Shown here: positions 32,977 through 44,174 of the stretch, one piece after another | Layout of the letters: each line of letters starts with the position of its first letter | Position numbering within the stretch: position 1 is the stretch's first letter | Source of the DNA: Phymatolithon calcareum | Taxonomy: Eukaryota; Rhodophyta; Florideophyceae; Hapalidiales | Length of the DNA stretch: 64,000 nucleotides | Reading direction: 5' to 3' | NCBI GenBank assembly: GCA_977006965.1 | Contig: OZ345362.1 | Coordinates: forward strand, 434,001-498,000 | The notes under the pieces: model-generated | The model's input: the letters and a program-made list of their open reading frames with translations, nothing else | The model's database searches: none | Told to the model about the DNA's origin: nothing | Position numbers and translations under genes: made by a program

Positions 32977-33938
32977 ACAAGAGGTTGATTGTAGCTGGGC
33001 GTAGGCGAAGACACCGCAAACAATTTAGGCTGCGTCGATAAACAGTGACCATGTAACTTGGATCGAGCTGGCACGATAGGGAGAGATGCCAGCCAAGTGA
33101 AGTGTTTTGAATCGCGAGGCGATCGAAGCCAGGACGTACGCCAATAGGTCTCGCGCAATATGCCGGTAAAGAGTTCATCTTACGTTCGTACGAGCGTATG
33201 GATTCAATAAGAGCTGTCAGAGTCCAGTTGGACTCACCCCAGTACAAGATTAGGCGGTCTAATTGCTCGATCACATCCGGTTCGGATGGACGAATGGAGT
33301 CAAGAAGTCGAACAACGATAACGTCTTCGACAGCACCAGAAACGTGTTTGCCAGCCGAAGTGGTTCTACCGTACATCGTCTCGTGAAGAGCCTCGGATGA
33401 AATGCGAAAGTCGCGGCGGCGAAGCAAGTCTTCCTCCTTGGCCAAATGGGCAGACAAATGCTCATTTTCGTGCATAGACGGAGGTTTGACGTAGCAAGAA
33501 AGAGCGCTAGTGGGATCCACCGCTGGTTTGGTGTACACGCGATCGTAAAAGACATACAGAAGAACAAGGCGTTTGCGGATCGTCACTAGGTTCGTGCGAC
33601 GCGATGTTCGCCTCCACGATATCCTGAATAGGACGGCAGTTCCGAAGTTCGTCAGTGAAAAGACGAGCAATATCCACCGGATTGCGTACATTTAGGTCGC
33701 GACAGCGGTCTGCCACGCCCGAGATCCAGTACGAAGCGTCCATATCGGGGCGATATATGAAGGTGTCGTGGAGTGTCTGTTGGGAGAAAATAATTTTATG
33801 CGTATTGAAGTTTTGTTTCACCACGTTGTTGGTAGCCATGGTGTAGGACAGGATGAAACGAAACGGCGAGAATACAGCGAGGAATGTATCGAAACTGAGA
33901 AACGGCGTGTGCGCTGGGGACCTTGAAATGAATAACAA
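32918..33938 (-). pseudogene. Gypsy element 1 gag
   Basis: Two overlapping minus-strand frames. The first includes DTFIYRPDMDASYWISGVAD and NVRNPVDIARLFTDELR; the second has VIEQLDRLILYWGESNW and SIRSYERKMNSLP. These look like the helical capsid-like gag of gypsy elements preceding the protease. A possible remnant of a zinc knuckle (NCLRCLRL) lies near 33025 but lacks the full CCHC. Frameshift between 33691 and 33507. Confidence 0.45.
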
Positions 33939-34456
33939 TACACAATTTAGTTGTCATAATTTTCTCTGCAAGGGACTGAGTCAGCCGATCGAGTTCATAT
34001 ATGTCAAGTGTGAAGATCTCGAAAGTGAAGTATACAAGAGGTGAAGGAACTTTCGGTCTCCATGGCGCTATGCAGTACAAGTTCGAAATGGTATATTTGA
34101 TTTAAATCTATATAGCGATCAGAGAATGTATGAGGATCAGTCTAAAACGAATGAAATGAATCATATTGCAATGAGTAAAATCAATCACGCATGCATTTTT
34201 CTTGCAAACTGTACAGCTTGTCTAAAAGTATTCTAGCTCTTAAGGCTTGCCTCCGACATGTCATATGAAATAGAAAATTACTTTACTCAGGATATTTCTC
34301 GTTCAACTATTTTTGCGGCAATACAGTCGAGTACGATGTATTTAATTCTAGTTTTAAGGCAATTAAGAAGGCCAGTATTGAAATATTGACTACCCTATAC
34401 AGCGTCAGCCACGATAAAGAAATTAAAATAAGACTTGCTACATTGAACTCGTTAGG

Positions 34457-34880
34457 TGTGGCGTCCAACGCCAGTATCATATTTCCTACTTTCCTCTAAG
34501 ACTAGCTCCCTTCAATTAGACATTACAGCTTGCATTTACAGCAAGCCCTTACAGATATCATTACAGTCATAACAGTACCGTAGGTTTCGATACGTTCTTT
34601 GATCACTAAGGATTACTGAAAGCAGACCCTAGACCTGCTGCTTACAAAGCCGGACAGCTTACATATGCTTACACAGCATTTGCTTACACGGTAAGCGTAA
34701 TAGTGGCGGAAGCCGCTTCGCGGCTTGCAGATTCTTCCATTGATACAATTCTAGTACTGCACAGTCATCTTTTGATCCAATTTTTTATAAAGGTCGACGC
34801 TTCGCGTCGCCCTTGGCTTTCTGCCAGGGAACAACCCGACCACAGGCAGTGTGCCGACTTGTGCGTTTAGCAACCCCACA
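34457..34880 (+). repeat. Solo LTR of a gypsy family related to element 2
   Basis: Begins TGTGG and ends CCACA (5-bp inverted ends), flanked by perfect 5-bp duplications TTAGG (34452-34456, 34881-34885). Internal blocks match the LTR at 58672-59078 in reverse orientation: GGCGTCCAACGCCA, CATTACAGCTTGCATTTACA, TACCGTAGGTTTCGAT and repeated GCTTACA. Formed by LTR-LTR recombination. AATTTTTTATAAAGGTCG may be its TATA region. Confidence 0.9.
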
Positions 34881-34885
34881 TTAGG

Positions 34886-37800
34886 GGTGTGATTCTAAAC
34901 GCATCTATTCCAGAAAATACTAATATCGTGGCAAAGACTAGGAAGACAATATGGAACCACAGCGGGAATGGCACGATATTACATCATGAATCCCTCGACT
35001 ATGAAACTCCGAGTCTTGAACGAGGAAATAGTGTCTCTCTTGAATGGGCTTCGGTACATGTTTTCCTTCTTCCTGTACAGATGAGGTAGCACAAAAAATT
35101 TCATTCCGATTAGAACACGAAGTTTTGATGTTGCGTCCTAAGCAACTTGTGTTGTCCCATGTGTTCTAGTGCCGAAATCTTGTTCATGGTACAGTCTTCA
35201 TGTCCTTCGCCATCTTCCAGAAAGGCCACATTTCAAGACCTTGAATAAAAACTGATCCTAGTTCTTGTATCTCATTAAGAAAGACTCACACTACATTGTA
35301 ATCTAGAACAAAAAGGCTCGGAATTGCAATTAAGATCGAAGAACGCACTACTGCGTCAAAAGTACATTGCTAGACAAAATATGCTCTTTGAAAGAAAATG
35401 CTCGAGCACTTCAAATTCAGAACCTCGGAAAAAAACATCAATTACTATAGCTTGTCAACAATTTTTCTGGTGGCAATACATGCTTGGGAATCTCTCCACA
35501 TTTAAAGCAATCGCCAAGGTTGCGCTTCGGTTATCGGATGAGGTCGTGATGACTCTTTGACTGATATTGATCTATGAGGATGGAGTGGGAGGTATGAAAC
35601 GTCCTCCTCCAGGAACTTTACCGAAAGATATTGACTACCGCCTGTACTGGAAAATCATCAGCGCGAACACCTTTCGGATGGCCAAGTCATATTTTTCTAT
35701 TTAGATATAACAGCACAGAACGATCGGATGAGTGCATTGCTTCGACGAGTGTACTACTGCCCTTTAAACTATTTCAAACCAGTATCAGGAGCAATATGGA
35801 ATGAATATTTTCTTACAGCTTCCACGTCTAATCAGATGTCGACATATTATCTTTGGCAACTTCCTGAGTCTCTCCACCAATCATTTACAGATTTCATCTC
35901 GCAAGAATTGATTTTAGAAAGACAATTCTGTATATTCGCTTCCCTTTCCGAACGTGATCAGGCGACGAAGAATAGAAAAATAAGCATTCCGCTCTCAAAG
36001 ATCATTGAATCACCAAATTGAACAGACAAAATATGGAACAGAAAAGAGTCCTGATAAGGAACTGAAATTCTGGAGAACTATTTCTTCTCCTTCCGAGCTC
36101 TAAGGCAGTTTTCTCAAAGATTTTTCGGATGTTAGTTGCACGAGATTTGCTTGGTAGATGTTACACCTGTCTTCCGCAGTCTTCAGTTGAATTATATTCG
36201 CAAAAGTTGCTCACCCAGACAAGTTTGATTTCGAGCTTACATCTGCATATCAGGACGTATTGTGCCCCTTGGTTTACGATTTTCCATCAGGAAGGACGGT
36301 TGTTACACTCAAACGCACCAGAAATTTCTCCATCATGTTCAGTAAGTAATGACGGGAGGAAGCTTAATTATTTTCAGACATTTGTCATGCGTCCCTACTT
36401 CCCCGTGAACAACCGATGGCGGGACCAAACTGTTCGCAGATGCGACTAATCACAGCGACTGGTGCCTTTCCGTCGAGTCAAGTACTCAGGACTAGAACTC
36501 TTAGAAACTCTTGATTCGCGTTCCGCTGGCTACTGACCAAGTCGAAGTCTCCCAAGCTGCCTCTCTCAAATCTTTTATGATGCTCACTGTCGACTGATCC
36601 TTTTTTCAAGCTATATGTCCGATGACTGCGTTGGAGGCGTCGTCTACCTATGCGGGTTTGTTCCCCAGACATCTATTCAAGATAGAGCCAACTCTGTGAA
36701 TGTCAAGAACGGAGATTCATACACTACACAGGCCGCTTTCCTCGCCGCTGGCCGAGGTCGCCAAGACCAGCTTCTCTCCCCGGATGCGAGCCATTATGTC
36801 GCATCTCCATCCGCATATATAGAAGATCTGCTCGACGGTCTTCGAAACACGCCTAATGACTGAGCTATAGGCCTACCTACAGGACATTCAAAAGAACGAT
36901 ACCACGGCGAGCAGTCTCACTTCTGCGATTCTGCGTCTATCGCCATGAAAGCTCACCAGACAGACTACCGAAACATTCTGTCGCTGAAATGACCGCCGGA
37001 TTTTGTAAATGTAGTCGCGGGCTCACTCGCCACCATGACCAAAACCACAACGTAAACAACGATTCTCAGTACATGATCAGCCCCTTAATTAATTCTGCAG
37101 ATGCATATCACCTTACAGTGTCAGTGGGAACGTTGCGCCATCCGAGGCCACTTCATGTCTCCGTTCTGCTCGAGAACCATAAAAGAGATACTACTGCCGT
37201 AGATAGAAAGCTCTTAAATAACGAAATAGCTTTCTCCGCTTCCACTTTGATGAGAGCTTTGTGCGCCAGGCCTATCTCGCGTTCTTTTGTTAGCAGGAAG
37301 TCTGAATACTTCGATATAGCCCAATACTAAGGCAACTTTCAATCGCCTGGTCTGCCCAAAGATGGAAGGCTCAAGTCGTTTGGTACCTCGCTCTCCACGG
37401 CAGCTGCATGACATTCTCTGCGACGTCATGTGGTCGAGAATCACAACTTGAAGACCATGCAGCTCAAGTGCAATGGAAACTATACGTGGAATCCATGCAA
37501 CAGCGCTAAGGTCACTCGAGCGCCCCATAGATATGTGATACGTGAAATCTGTATGCCATTTCACACGCTGAGCTCGTACATTGCCAACGACAGATACCAG
37601 ATACTTCACAGCACTCGCCGATCAAGCAAGCGAGAATGCACGAAGGGCATCTTTTGAAAATTTAGTTGAAGCTGTTCGCCAACTGAAGCGTGCTTCAGTG
37701 TCCAAAGTTCGACGATAACTATCTGAAAGGACAACAAAAGCATACGCCAAAGCAGAGGGAATCAATAATTCCAAATGATTCTCAGATGAAATGTTAATCA

Positions 37801-38266
37801 GAACGAGCAATCTGCAGGATGAAATCTTGCATACACAACTAGCATCCTACGGAATGCATAATTCTATGTTGGACTACGCGCTGGATCCCTAGGCGTGTCT
37901 CTGTCTACTCGCCCCACCATAAGCTTTTCGGCTCCCGTCTACGCGTCCCTCTGTGGAACCTTTTGGTGCACAAGGTATATCGCTATAAGACGTGATGGTC
38001 AATGCTCGGGACGAAAAGTCACGAAAAATCATTGGGGCCCACAGCTCTGAATGAGACCACAGATGTCGCAGCCGGGTAATCGTCACGTGCTTCGAAAACT
38101 CGTGACGTTGATTTTGTCCCCATCAAGCCACGCGCGCCAATAGAGTCAACCAGAGTCGGAATCGATCTTTCAAAGACATACTCATAAGAGGTGCCACTAT
38201 CCACACCTTTAAACTTAATATTTCTCAGACGTACTTTTGCAACTCCACACCTCTATACTCACACCT
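34886..38266. other. Mostly unassigned
   Basis: A possible integrase-like frame on the minus strand (37810-37214, one TGA at 37622) contains VKWHTDFTYHISMGRSSD followed by AWIPRIVSIALELHG. This is reminiscent of the first D block of rve-type integrases but too degraded to assign. Other frames (35324-35560, 35728-36021, 36615-36863) have no recognisable motif. Confidence 0.3.
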
Positions 38267-38292
38267 ATATAGTATAGATATAATAGATACTC

Positions 38293-38320
38293 CCCTATTC
38301 CCTATTCCCTATTCCCTATT
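38293..38320 (+). repeat. (CCCTATT)4 telomere-like heptamer tract
   Basis: Four perfect tandem heptamers; the G-rich strand is AATAGGG. The tract lies between a TATA-like CTATATAGTATA (38267-38278) and the ATG at 38377. Confidence 0.8.
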
Positions 38321-38376
38321 ACCTCATTATTGATTTCTTCAGCGCATAGCGTTAGACTCCCCTGTTTTCCGCCACA

Positions 38377-38493
38377 ATGCCGAAAAAAATCAAGACATTT
38401 GCGTCCTTCGTGCTAGTTCTGCGCGTGGTCGTTATCGTCGGTTGTGCTGATGCAGCGTCGCTCAATATCAATCAGAACGTTGAACTAGTGTAA
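38377..38493 (+). CDS. Small signal-peptide-like ORF, possibly a first exon
   Basis: A 38-codon frame from ATG 38377 (context CCACAATGC) encodes a basic start MPKKIK, a hydrophobic core [19 protein letters not shown] and a short polar end before TAA. This is the layout of a cleavable secretion signal. A GTAAGG sequence overlapping the stop (38489) is a good splice donor, so this may be exon 1 of a secreted protein whose remainder I cannot locate. Upstream lie a TATA-like element and the heptamer tract. There is no homologue I can name, and it may be fortuitous. Confidence 0.35.
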   Translation: MPKKIKTFASFVLVLRVVVIVGCADAASLNINQNVELV

Positions 38494-38834
38494 GGAGATG
38501 CGCTAGAAATCCGTTTCCTGGAGGCATAACCATGCGCGCGTTTCGAGCGCGTTTCGACCGTGGAAAATGAATGTTCTCGTGGCGACAGATGTCGCGGCAC
38601 CCTTTCGATCTGATAGCGGAACCATACACGTACTGTAGCAAAGTTGCTGCAAATGGCGATACATTTATGTAGGGCCGGAAACTAAGCCGAAAGCCCAGAA
38701 AAAAAAGGCAAATCTTCAAAAGTTCTCATTCCATTTCTCTAGTAACGTAAAGAGAATACGTTCGCTCTATTGCGAGAACCTTTGTGAAATACGATTCAAG
38801 GGACATCAATGATAATTAATTAATACAACGTTTT

Positions 38835-38993
38835 GGATCAGCTGGAAAAAGGAGAAATTCAAATATATATCGAAAAAACAGGGAGAAAAATAATTGGTCC
38901 ACAATACTTACCAGCTATCCTAACTTTACTCATAAATTGGAAAAAAAGCAAAAATAAAGAATTAAAATTCCAGCTATCCCAGCCACAACGTAT
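38835..38993 (+). repeat. Diverged, AT-rich edge copy of the 147-bp satellite
   Basis: GGATCAGCTGG at 38835, CCAGCTATCC near 38910 and TTCCAGCTATCCCAGCCAC near 38970 match box positions of the satellite unit. The intervening DNA is AT-rich and about 28 bp longer. Typical of a decayed array edge. Confidence 0.65.
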
Positions 38994-38996
38994 AGG

Positions 38997-41900
38997 ATGC
39001 CACGAAAGTGGATCAGCTGGGAAGTCGGTCGGAAGTGCGGAACCGGTGTTTCCCAGCTATCCCGTGTGAATGGGGACAGCTGGAAAGGTTGCGGAAAAGG
39101 GCAAAATGGGTCATTCCAGCTGTCCCGGCCACATATATATAGGATGCCACGAAAGTGGATCAGCTGGGAAGTCGGTCGGAAGTGCGGAACCGGTGTTTCC
39201 CAGCTATCCCGTGTGAATGGGGACAGCTGGAAAGGTTGCGGAAAAGGGCAAAATGGGTCATTCCAGCTGTCCCGGCCACATATATATAGGATGCCACGAA
39301 AGTGGATCAGCTGGGAAGTCGGTCGGAAGTGCGGAACCGGTGTTTCCCAGCTATCCCGTGTGAATGGGGACAGCTGGAAAGGTTGCGGAAAAGGGCAAAA
39401 TGGGTCATTCCAGCTGTCCCGGCCACATATATATAGGATGCCACGAAAGTGGATCAGCTGGGAAGTCGGTCGGAAGTGCGGAACCGGTGTTTCCCAGCTA
39501 TCCCGTGTGAATGGGGACAGCTGGAAAGGTTGCGGAAAAGGGCAAAATGGGTCATTCCAGCTGTCCCGGCCACATATATATAGGATGCCACGAAAGTGGA
39601 TCAGCTGGGAAGTCGGTCGGAAGTGCGGAACCGGTGTTTCCCAGCTATCCCGTGTGAATGGGGACAGCTGGAAAGGTTGCGGAAAAGGGCAAAATGGGTC
39701 ATTCCAGCTGTCCCGGCCACATATATATAGGATGCCACGAAAGTGGATCAGCTGGGAAGTCGGTCGGAAGTGCGGAACCGGTGTTTCCCAGCTATCCCGT
39801 GTGAATGGGGACAGCTGGAAAGGTTGCGGAAAAGGGCAAAATGGGTCATTCCAGCTGTCCCGGCCACATATATATAGGATGCCACGAAAGTGGATCAGCT
39901 GGGAAGTCGGTCGGAAGTGCGGAACCGGTGTTTCCCAGCTATCCCGTGTGAATGGGGACAGCTGGAAAGGTTGCGGAAAAGGGCAAAATGGGTCATTCCA
40001 GCTGTCCCGGCCACATATATATAGGATGCCACGAAAGTGGATCAGCTGGGAAGTCGGTCGGAAGTGCGGAACCGGTGTTTCCCAGCTATCCCGTGTGAAT
40101 GGGGACAGCTGGAAAGGTTGCGGAAAAGGGCAAAATGGGTCATTCCAGCTGTCCCGGCCACATATATATAGGATGCCACGAAAGTGGATCAGCTGGGAAG
40201 TCGGTCGGAAGTGCGGAACCGGTGTTTCCCAGCTATCCCGTGTGAATGGGGACAGCTGGAAAGGTTGCGGAAAAGGGCAAAATGGGTCATTCCAGCTGTC
40301 CCGGCCACATATATATAGGATGCCACGAAAGTGGATCAGCTGGGAAGTCGGTCGGAAGTGCGGAACCGGTGTTTCCCAGCTATCCCGTGTGAATGGGGAC
40401 AGCTGGAAAGGTTGCGGAAAAGGGCAAAATGGGTCATTCCAGCTGTCCCGGCCACATATATATAGGATGCCACGAAAGTGGATCAGCTGGGAAGTCGGTC
40501 GGAAGTGCGGAACCGGTGTTTCCCAGCTATCCCGTGTGAATGGGGACAGCTGGAAAGGTTGCGGAAAAGGGCAAAATGGGTCATTCCAGCTGTCCCGGCC
40601 ACATATATATAGGATGCCACGAAAGTGGATCAGCTGGGAAGTCGGTCGGAAGTGCGGAACCGGTGTTTCCCAGCTATCCCGTGTGAATGGGGACAGCTGG
40701 AAAGGTTGCGGAAAAGGGCAAAATGGGTCATTCCAGCTGTCCCGGCCACATATATATAGGATGCCACGAAAGTGGATCAGCTGGGAAGTCGGTCGGAAGT
40801 GCGGAACCGGTGTTTCCCAGCTATCCCGTGTGAATGGGGACAGCTGGAAAGGTTGCGGAAAAGGGCAAAATGGGTCATTCCAGCTGTCCCGGCCACATAT
40901 ATATAGGATGCCACGAAAGTGGATCAGCTGGGAAGTCGGTCGGAAGTGCGGAACCGGTGTTTCCCAGCTATCCCGTGTGAATGGGGACAGCTGGAAAGGT
41001 TGCGGAAAAGGGCAAAATGGGTCATTCCAGCTGTCCCGGCCACATATATATAGGATGCCACGAAAGTGGATCAGCTGGGAAGTCGGTCGGAAGTGCGGAA
41101 CCGGTGTTTCCCAGCTATCCCGTGTGAATGGGGACAGCTGGAAAGGTTGCGGAAAAGGGCAAAATGGGTCATTCCAGCTGTCCCGGCCACATATATATAG
41201 GATGCCACGAAAGTGGATCAGCTGGGAAGTCGGTCGGAAGTGCGGAACCGGTGTTTCCCAGCTATCCCGTGTGAATGGGGACAGCTGGAAAGGTTGCGGA
41301 AAAGGGCAAAATGGGTCATTCCAGCTGTCCCGGCCACATATATATAGGATGCCACGAAAGTGGATCAGCTGGGAAGTCGGTCGGAAGTGCGGAACCGGTG
41401 TTTCCCAGCTATCCCGTGTGAATGGGGACAGCTGGAAAGGTTGCGGAAAAGGGCAAAATGGGTCATTCCAGCTGTCCCGGCCACATATATATAGGATGCC
41501 ACGAAAGTGGATCAGCTGGGAAGTCGGTCGGAAGTGCGGAACCGGTGTTTCCCAGCTATCCCGTGTGAATGGGGACAGCTGGAAAGGTTGCGGAAAAGGG
41601 CAAAATGGGTCATTCCAGCTGTCCCGGCCACATATATATAGGATGCCACGAAAGTGGATCAGCTGGGAAGTCGGTCGGAAGTGCGGAACCGGTGTTTCCC
41701 AGCTATCCCGTGTGAATGGGGACAGCTGGAAAGGTTGCGGAAAAGGGCAAAATGGGTCATTCCAGCTGTCCCGGCCACATATATATAGGATGCCACGAAA
41801 GTGGATCAGCTGGGAAGTCGGTCGGAAGTGCGGAACCGGTGTTTCCCAGCTATCCCGTGTGAATGGGGACAGCTGGAAAGGTTGCGGAAAAGGGCAAAAT

Positions 41901-42524
41901 GGGTCATTCCAGCTGTCCCGGCCACATATATATAGGATGCCACGAAAGTGGATCAGCTGGGAAGTCGGTCGGAAGTGCGGAACCGGTGTTTCCCAGCTAT
42001 CCCGTGTGAATGGGGACAGCTGGAAAGGTTGCGGAAAAGGGCAAAATGGGTCATTCCAGCTGTCCCGGCCACATATATATAGGATGCCACGAAAGTGGAT
42101 CAGCTGGGAAGTCGGTCGGAAGTGCGGAACCGGTGTTTCCCAGCTATCCCGTGTGAATGGGGACAGCTGGAAAGGTTGCGGAAAAGGGCAAAATGGGTCA
42201 TTCCAGCTGTCCCGGCCACATATATATAGGATGCCACGAAAGTGGATCAGCTGGGAAGTCGGTCGGAAGTGCGGAACCGGTGTTTCCCAGCTATCCCGTG
42301 TGAATGGGGACAGCTGGAAAGGTTGCGGAAAAGGGCAAAATGGGTCATTCCAGCTGTCCCGGCCACATATATATAGGATGCCACGAAAGTGGATCAGCTG
42401 GGAAGTCGGTCGGAAGTGCGGAACCGGTGTTTCCCAGCTATCCCGTGTGAATGGGGACAGCTGGAAAGGTTGCGGAAAAGGGCAAAATGGGTCATTCCAG
42501 CTGTCCCGGCCACATATATATAGT
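38997..42524 (+). repeat. Satellite array: 24 x 147 bp, double-inverted-repeat unit
   Basis: Twenty-four head-to-tail units of 147 bp, identical as far as I can see by eye. Each contains inverted repeat 1 (AGCTGGGAA / TTCCCAGCT, 9-bp arms, 26-base loop; 39015-39023 and 39050-39058 in unit 1) and inverted repeat 2 (GGGACAGCTGGAA / TTCCAGCTGTCCC, 13-bp perfect arms, 28-base loop; 39073-39085 and 39114-39126), then CCACATATATATAGG. All four arms are variants of one AGCTGG box in alternating orientation. Because 147 is a multiple of 3, one frame on each strand is open throughout. This is a length effect, not evidence for a protein. Confidence 0.97.
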
Positions 42525-42539
42525 GTCTTCAAAAGCAAT

Positions 42540-42591
42540 GACCCAACCCTATGCCCTAACCCAACCGTATTCCTAACCCTATTCCCTATCC
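42540..42591 (+). repeat. Degenerate telomere-like tract at satellite edge
   Basis: Contains CCCTAAC, CCTAACCCTATTCCCTATCC and related words immediately after the last satellite unit. The register is irregular, so this is an interstitial or eroded tract rather than a chromosome end. Confidence 0.55.
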
Positions 42592-43358
42592 AAATTCCGC
42601 CTTTTCGTAATTGGAGCAGGGAATGGGGAATTGCCATCAGCCAAGTAGACCTCTTCCAATCCCCAATCGTCCAATATATACCTTCCGTCCCACCATCATC
42701 GCCACGAAGGACCATACTTCAGAAACATGCTCGCAAACCCATTCCGAACTTGCAAGATAAGGTTCGACAGGCTGGATTAGTACTGAGGTGAGGGATCACT
42801 CGGGAATCCCCAGTGTCCTTCGTTTTTTATTTTTCCACAACCAAAACTCCAGCAATACTTTTCGAGTACAACCGTGACCTCGAACGTCCTTCTGCAAATA
42901 TTTCATTTTCGTCCTCGGCCTATCACGGTTTCCTAGTATGAGGGTTCGTCGATATGACGTTAGACAGTGACTTACGAGCTTTGCACCATTAACAGACACA
43001 GAATTTTTAGAGAGTCTACGTGACAGTCACGCGACTTGTATCGAGAGACACGGCAACCAAACGAGCTCATCAGAGCTGTCAGCTATGCTAGTTATGTAAG
43101 CAAACTTTTTCGGGTCTCCCGAATCCTCAAATACATATAATTAATCGTTCCATCGTTGCAACTATAGTCCTGTGCACAATCGGAATGCTCATTCGTCTAG
43201 TTTCTATTCTTGGACAAGTCTCTCGTATGCACACGTGGCAATCTCACCCCGTCACAACATTCTCCAAACTTCACTACATATAAATACACTCTAAACTGTT
43301 CATACAATCTCCATCTTCACGGCCCGCTTCGAAACCTATTGCACACACCATCAGCAGT
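42592..43358. other. No gene recognised
   Basis: Includes short CAGGGAATGGGGAATTGCC-type words just after the array and AT-rich DNA beyond. No frame of interest. Confidence 0.3.
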
Positions 43359-43478
43359 GCTTACTGACGGCTGTGCTTACATCATCACAGGTGCTCCCGT
43401 GCTTACACCAGTCAGTACCGCTTACAGATCTATGCGCTTACAGCAATCCGTGGTGCTTACACCCGTGGGACGGCTTAC
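43359..43478 (+). promoter_or_regulatory. Cluster of seven GCTTAC boxes
   Basis: GCTTAC occurs at 43359, 43375, 43401, 43420, 43436, 43455 and 43473, spaced 16-26 bp and mostly as GTGCTTACAC. The same motif is repeated in the U3-like parts of the LTRs at 34.6 and 58.9 kb. It may be part of another LTR or a binding-site array. Confidence 0.5.
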
Positions 43479-43548
43479 ACTTCCCTAATCTCTATTACAT
43501 TATCTCTGTTTACACAAAGAATCGGGCCACAGGCGAGACGGCAGCCGC

Positions 43549-43617
43549 GAAAAGAAGGAGGAGGAAAAAAAGAGGGAGAGAAGAAAGGGGAGAAGAAAAA
43601 GAAAGAAAGAAAAGGAA
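43549..43617 (+). repeat. 69-nt pure purine tract
   Basis: Uninterrupted A/G run (G-A-AAAG...AAAGGAA), capable of triplex formation. Followed 17 bp later by two AATAGGG-like heptamers (43635-43653). Confidence 0.85.
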
Positions 43618-43747
43618 TAGCCTTAGGCCCATGCTGGAATAGGGAATAGGGATTACATCTTATGGAATACCACTCTTGCTTAAACACACCGGACCGCACG
43701 CACACAGCGCCTTGCTATCCTGACGATTATAAAAACATTGCCGGGGT

Positions 43748-43806
43748 CTGGGGGCGAGCCCCCAGCGGGGGGAAAGGGGGCAGAGCCCCCGGGAGTCACG
43801 ACTCCC
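43748..43806. repeat. Three consecutive GC-rich hairpins
   Basis: Hairpin 1: CTGGGGGC-GA-GCCCCCAG (43748-43765). Hairpin 2: GGGGGC-AGA-GCCCCC (43776-43790). Hairpin 3: GGGAGT-CACG-ACTCCC (43791-43806). These look like a mobile GC cluster. The following about 200 bp are strongly pyrimidine-rich. Confidence 0.8.
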
Positions 43807-44174
43807 CGTCACCCTCCATCCTCCAAATTTTCCTCATTTTTAAAAACTTACCCTCATACTCCTTCTACGCACTCTCCCAACCCTCTCGAACTACTCCGCC
43901 CACTCTCACAACAACTTTCTATTTTTCCCCAATCCCTCTCCGCTCCACCCGTTCTGTGCCCTTCATTTCAACATACTGCAACTTTACCGCCTTCCTCACA
44001 CTCTCCACATAATATTCAGTAAGCATAACGTATCATGATTCTCTCATTCAGACACAGAAATGACACAATTACCGCCATGCATTAGAATGCGCGCTTCTTA
44101 CTGTGTGTATTCCGCAGTGACATGCTCCCAAGCTCGGTTCCGCTGCTTGGCGCTCCACCGGACAAATGAACTGT

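Larger units (their letters stand above)
29283..33938 (-). mobile_element. Decayed Ty3/gypsy retrotransposon (element 1)
   Basis: Minus-strand order gag, protease, RT, RNase H, integrase is that of Ty3/gypsy. Every domain is split by frameshifts. LTRs were not identified at either side. It is distinct from element 2 (58.7-64 kb): no chromodomain is visible, and the C-terminal tail is Pro/Arg-rich. Confidence 0.8.

Noticed and set aside
38997-42524. CRISPR array
   Set aside because: There are no unique spacers between repeats. The whole 147-bp unit is repeated, and the context is eukaryotic.
42540-42591. True chromosome end
   Set aside because: The telomere-like words are irregular and short, with complex sequence on both sides.
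38930-42791. 1,260-residue open frames on both strands through the satellite
   Set aside because: The unit is 147 bp (49 codons), so any stop-free frame stays open in all copies. No start context, codon bias or domain supports a protein.
43662-44012. 116-codon plus-strand protein downstream of the GC hairpins
   Set aside because: Encoded by GC hairpins and a pyrimidine-rich tract, with low-complexity Ser/Pro/Thr content and no supporting features.
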